14,313 bases of DNA. Source: an uncultured Bacilli bacterium (lineage in GTDB: Bacteria; Bacillota_I; Bacilli_A; ML615J-28; CAG-313). This document shows, piece by piece, positions 13,395 to 14,313 of this stretch (position 1 is its first letter; every line of letters begins with the position of its first letter). Both the position numbers and the translations under genes were made by a program. The stretch spans positions 1 through 14,313 of the forward strand of contig CANQWZ010000027.1 in assembly GCA_947627685.1 (NCBI GenBank), in the 5' to 3' direction. The notes under the pieces were generated by a model. It was not told where the DNA came from, made no database searches, and was given only the letters and a program-made list of their open reading frames with translations.

Positions 13395-14313
13395 TTATTT
13401 ATTCATTAGTTTTGATGATTTTTTTGTTAAAATGTTAGATTTAAAAGAAGTTATTTTTTTGGCTTTGTTACTGTGAGCAATTAAAGCATTGCAAATTAAG
13501 CGATCTAAGAGGTTAGTAAAAGAGATTTCGAGAGGTTCATATAAGTAAAAAGCAAGAGATCCTGGGATATTATTAATTTCATTAATATATAATTTTTGCG
13601 TTTTATTATCATATAAATAATCAACTCTTATAACGCCTGAAAGATTAAATAATATATATATTTTTTTAGTTAACGCTTTTATTTGTTCTTCAATACTACT
13701 ATCAATAAGAGCAGGAATAATTCTATTTGAAGCATTAGATAATTTATTTAAATCATTTTCATATTTATCTACAAAAGATAAAATATCTTTCGTATGGGTT
13801 ACCTCTTCAATACAAGATAAAACTAGTTTGTCATGATCTAAAAAGACGGCACAATTAAATTCGCGAAAATCGGTTAATGCTTCTTCAAGTAAAACTTCAC
13901 TAGTATACATAAATGCATCTGTTATATATTCATATAACGCTGTTACGTCTTTAGCAATATTAATACCTATACTTGAACCTAAATATGCCGGTTTAACAAT
14001 TAGTGGTAACTTTAGGTTTAACTCATCAATATTAAATGATGCTTTTTCATTTAAAATATGATATTTAATCGTTGGTAAATGATATTTATCAAGTAATGCT
14101 TTAGTTGCGCATTTATCTTGAATAATAGCTGATGCTATTACATCACTACATGTATAGATAGCTTGATACATATCTAAATAGGCACTAATAGTACCATCTT
14201 CTACACCATATCCATGAACAATAGGAATAAAGACATCAATGGGATATTTTTTATGTGGCTTTTTAAAAGTTTGATAATAAACTTGATGGTTAATATTTTT
14301 AAGATATATTTCT
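13395..14313 (-). CDS. D-alanine--D-alanine ligase-like ATP-grasp protein, 5' end missing
   Basis: Ddl joins two D-Ala for peptidoglycan precursors. The reading frame stays open past the ATG at 14171 to the window edge, and the added 47 codons contain IPIVHGYGVEDGTISAYLD, the known N-terminal Ddl motif (HG...EDGTxxG), so the gene really begins outside the window; about 305 residues are visible. Counted from the inner Met, the ATP-grasp parts are Lys60 in VKPAYLGSSIGI with the serine loop, RVDYLYD with the Mg-binding Asp184, and Glu198 and Asn200 in NEINNIPGS. The ending AFYLYEP belongs to a branch of Ddl-like ligases in Firmicutes, not the E. coli type (NTSPGMTSHS). The protein continues for about 45 basic residues after this. 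The acceptor could be something other than D-Ala, as in D-Ala-D-Lac/Ser ligases, but I cannot tell. Confidence 0.88.
   Translation of the reverse strand, partial: EIYLKNINHQVYYQTFKKPHKKYPIDVFIPIVHGYGVEDGTISAYLDMYQAIYTCSDVIASAIIQDKCATKALLDKYHLPTIKYHILNEKASFNIDELNLKLPLIVKPAYLGSSIGINIAKDVTALYEYITDAFMYTSEVLLEEALTDFREFNCAVFLDHDKLVLSCIEEVTHTKDILSFVDKYENDLNKLSNASNRIIPALIDSSIEEQIKALTKKIYILFNLSGVIRVDYLYDNKTQKLYINEINNIPGSLAFYLYEPLEISFTNLLDRLICNALIAHSNKAKKITSFKSNILTKKSSKLMNK

Noticed and set aside
14169..14171. Start of the ligase gene at the inner Met (14171)
   Set aside because: The frame stays open upstream to the window edge and encodes the conserved HG...EDGT motif, so this Met is internal.
1..14313. 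A defence island, CRISPR array, prophage or other undescribed multi-gene system
   Set aside because: All but two genes belong to known housekeeping or surface families, base composition is even, and no transposase, integrase, repeat-spacer pattern or toxin-antitoxin pair is visible.

Overview
The window is AT-rich chromosomal DNA from a low-GC, Gram-positive (Bacilli-type) bacterium. The evidence is Shine-Dalgarno sites of the AGGAGG/GAGGTGA type, sigma-A promoters that are often extended (TGnTATAAT), a lipoprotein with a lipobox, a Ddl-type peptidoglycan enzyme, and housekeeping genes whose closest look is Bacillus-like (RqcP/YabO, YabP, YabQ, TilS, FtsH, Hsp33, LysS). All Trp residues checked use TGG, and maf ends with TGA just after a good ribosome binding site for the next gene, so the code is the standard one and not the Mycoplasma code. 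The presence of yabP-yabQ suggests an ancestor, or the organism itself, that makes endospores. A lineage of AT-rich Bacilli near Erysipelotrichia, Haloplasma or the uncultured Mollicutes-adjacent groups would fit, but the exact taxon cannot be fixed from here. Layout, left to right: a partial tRNA-Tyr (minus) lies downstream of yabP-yabQ (minus, stop/start overlap). Divergently, lysS and a metallo-beta-lactamase-fold hydrolase form a plus-strand operon that ends at a strong two-way terminator. An unrecognised Tyr-rich protein (minus) is divergent from hslO plus an M42 aminopeptidase (plus). A two-way terminator separates these from a large minus-strand surface lipoprotein (two Ig-like domains, two InlB-type beta repeats, right-handed beta-helix). 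Then come maf with an unrecognised downstream gene (minus, overlapping), the operon tilS-ftsH-rqcP (minus), tRNA-Thr(GGT) (minus), and a ddl-like ATP-grasp ligase (minus) that runs off the right edge. Functionally most of the window is information processing and protein quality control: tRNA charging (LysS), tRNA decoding (TilS, two tRNAs), rescue of stalled ribosomes (RqcP), membrane proteolysis (FtsH), redox chaperone (Hsp33), peptidase (M42) and nucleotide sanitation (Maf). The genes yabO, yabP, yabQ, tilS, ftsH, hslO and lysS lie in one neighbourhood in Bacillus subtilis. Here the same set is present but broken into differently oriented blocks, with the spore pair yabP-yabQ detached from rqcP. 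No CRISPR array, insertion sequence, phage gene or obvious new multi-gene system is present. The most unusual details are a 31-bp tandem duplication that appears to have assembled the tRNA-Tyr promoter, a near-perfect CcpA (cre) operator over the -35 of the surface lipoprotein gene, an extra cysteine pair in Hsp33, and an unknown 19-tyrosine protein behind a perfect consensus promoter. No stretch over 300 bases lacks a gene.
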